Positions 13,784 to 13,877 of a stretch of DNA of 13,877 nucleotides are shown here, in pieces (positions within the stretch are counted from its first letter, which is position 1; every line of letters begins with the position of its first letter). Under the pieces are notes generated by a model. It did no database searches. It was not told where the DNA came from and worked only from the letters and a program-made list of their open reading frames with translations. Source of the DNA: CAYSUS01 sp964434165. GTDB taxonomy: Bacteria; Planctomycetota; Planctomycetia; Pirellulales; Thermoguttaceae. Position numbers and translations under genes: made by a program. Location: positions 1-13,877 of the forward strand of contig CAYSUS010000148.1 of NCBI GenBank assembly GCA_964434165.1, written 5' to 3'.

Positions 13784-13877
13784 ATGACACATTTCACTCT
13801 AGCGATTGCCCTTGTCAGCGTGCTTACCACTGCTTCCCTCGCCGAACGTCCGAACATCGTCCTCGTCATGGCGGATG
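13784..13877 (+). CDS. Sulfatase, secreted (3' partial, first 31 codons)
   Basis: The ATG at 13784 follows GGAG (13775-13778) by five bases. The translation begins MTHFTLAIALVSVLTTASLA, a signal peptide with cleavage near residue 20, and continues ERPNIVLVMAD to the window edge. R/KPNIVLVMADD is the N-terminal strand of formylglycine-dependent sulfatases, and its Asp pair binds the active-site metal; the window ends one base into the codon after the first Asp. The catalytic C-x-P/A-S-R motif would lie further on and cannot be seen. The start context GAGCTCCCATG is the same as that of the broken sulfatase at 4057. It lies 137 bp after the 1261-residue gene and may be cotranscribed with it. Confidence 0.8.
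   Translation, partial: MTHFTLAIALVSVLTTASLAERPNIVLVMAD

Noticed and set aside
1..13877. CRISPR array, tRNA or rRNA gene
   Set aside because: No regularly spaced repeat array, cloverleaf-like sequence or rRNA-like stretch was seen on either strand; the only tandem repeats are the short in-frame ones in the PEP-CTERM tail.

Overview
The window looks like a GC-rich bacterial chromosome segment (above 60% GC by eye), most likely from the Planctomycetota or a related Planctomycetota-Verrucomicrobiota-Lentisphaerota lineage. The pointers are family-level: two formylglycine-type sulfatases, secreted right-handed beta-helix proteins, a PEP-CTERM (exosortase-sorted) protein, and a very large secreted protein with CBM9-like and beta-propeller domains. 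No rRNA, tRNA or taxonomic marker gene is present, so the assignment is an inference.

Layout. (1) 1-3340, plus strand: two tandem paralogous beta-helix proteins. The first lacks its N-terminus because the window starts inside it. The second is complete, with signal peptide and ribosome binding site. (2) 3341-6239, minus strand: a secreted glycoside-hydrolase-like protein (4152-6239) followed by a broken sulfatase (3617-4057) that keeps its signal peptide and catalytic CGPSR motif but loses homology after about residue 102. (3) about 6283-7866: an IS3-family insertion sequence on the minus strand, with orfA, an A7G slippery site, orfB without an ATG, and imperfect terminal inverted repeats. 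It lies 43 bp upstream of the glycoside-hydrolase-like gene, in the same orientation. (4) 8011-9078, plus strand: a PEP-CTERM protein with a discoidin-like N-terminal region. (5) 9079-9860: 782 bp without a convincing gene, holding hairpins and degenerate repeat-like sequence. (6) 9861-13646, plus strand: a 1261-residue secreted protein with CBM9-like, FlgD-like, beta-propeller, EF-hand-like and second CBM9-like segments. (7) 13784 to the window end: the first 31 codons of another sulfatase.

How it may work together. Every non-transposon gene whose N-terminus is visible encodes a signal peptide. The mix of beta-helix proteins (a fold used by many polysaccharide lyases), a probable glycosidase, sulfatases and carbohydrate-binding modules suggests extracellular or periplasmic breakdown of a sulfated polysaccharide. 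No SusC/SusD pair, transporter, regulator, exosortase or sulfatase-maturing enzyme is in view. The substrate and the catalytic activity of the beta-helix and glycosidase-like proteins cannot be read from the sequence. The locus shows turnover: a paralogous duplication, an insertion sequence and a decayed sulfatase. The best candidates for undescribed biology are the glycosidase-like protein, the beta-helix pair with its near-invariant central block, and the 1261-residue multidomain protein.
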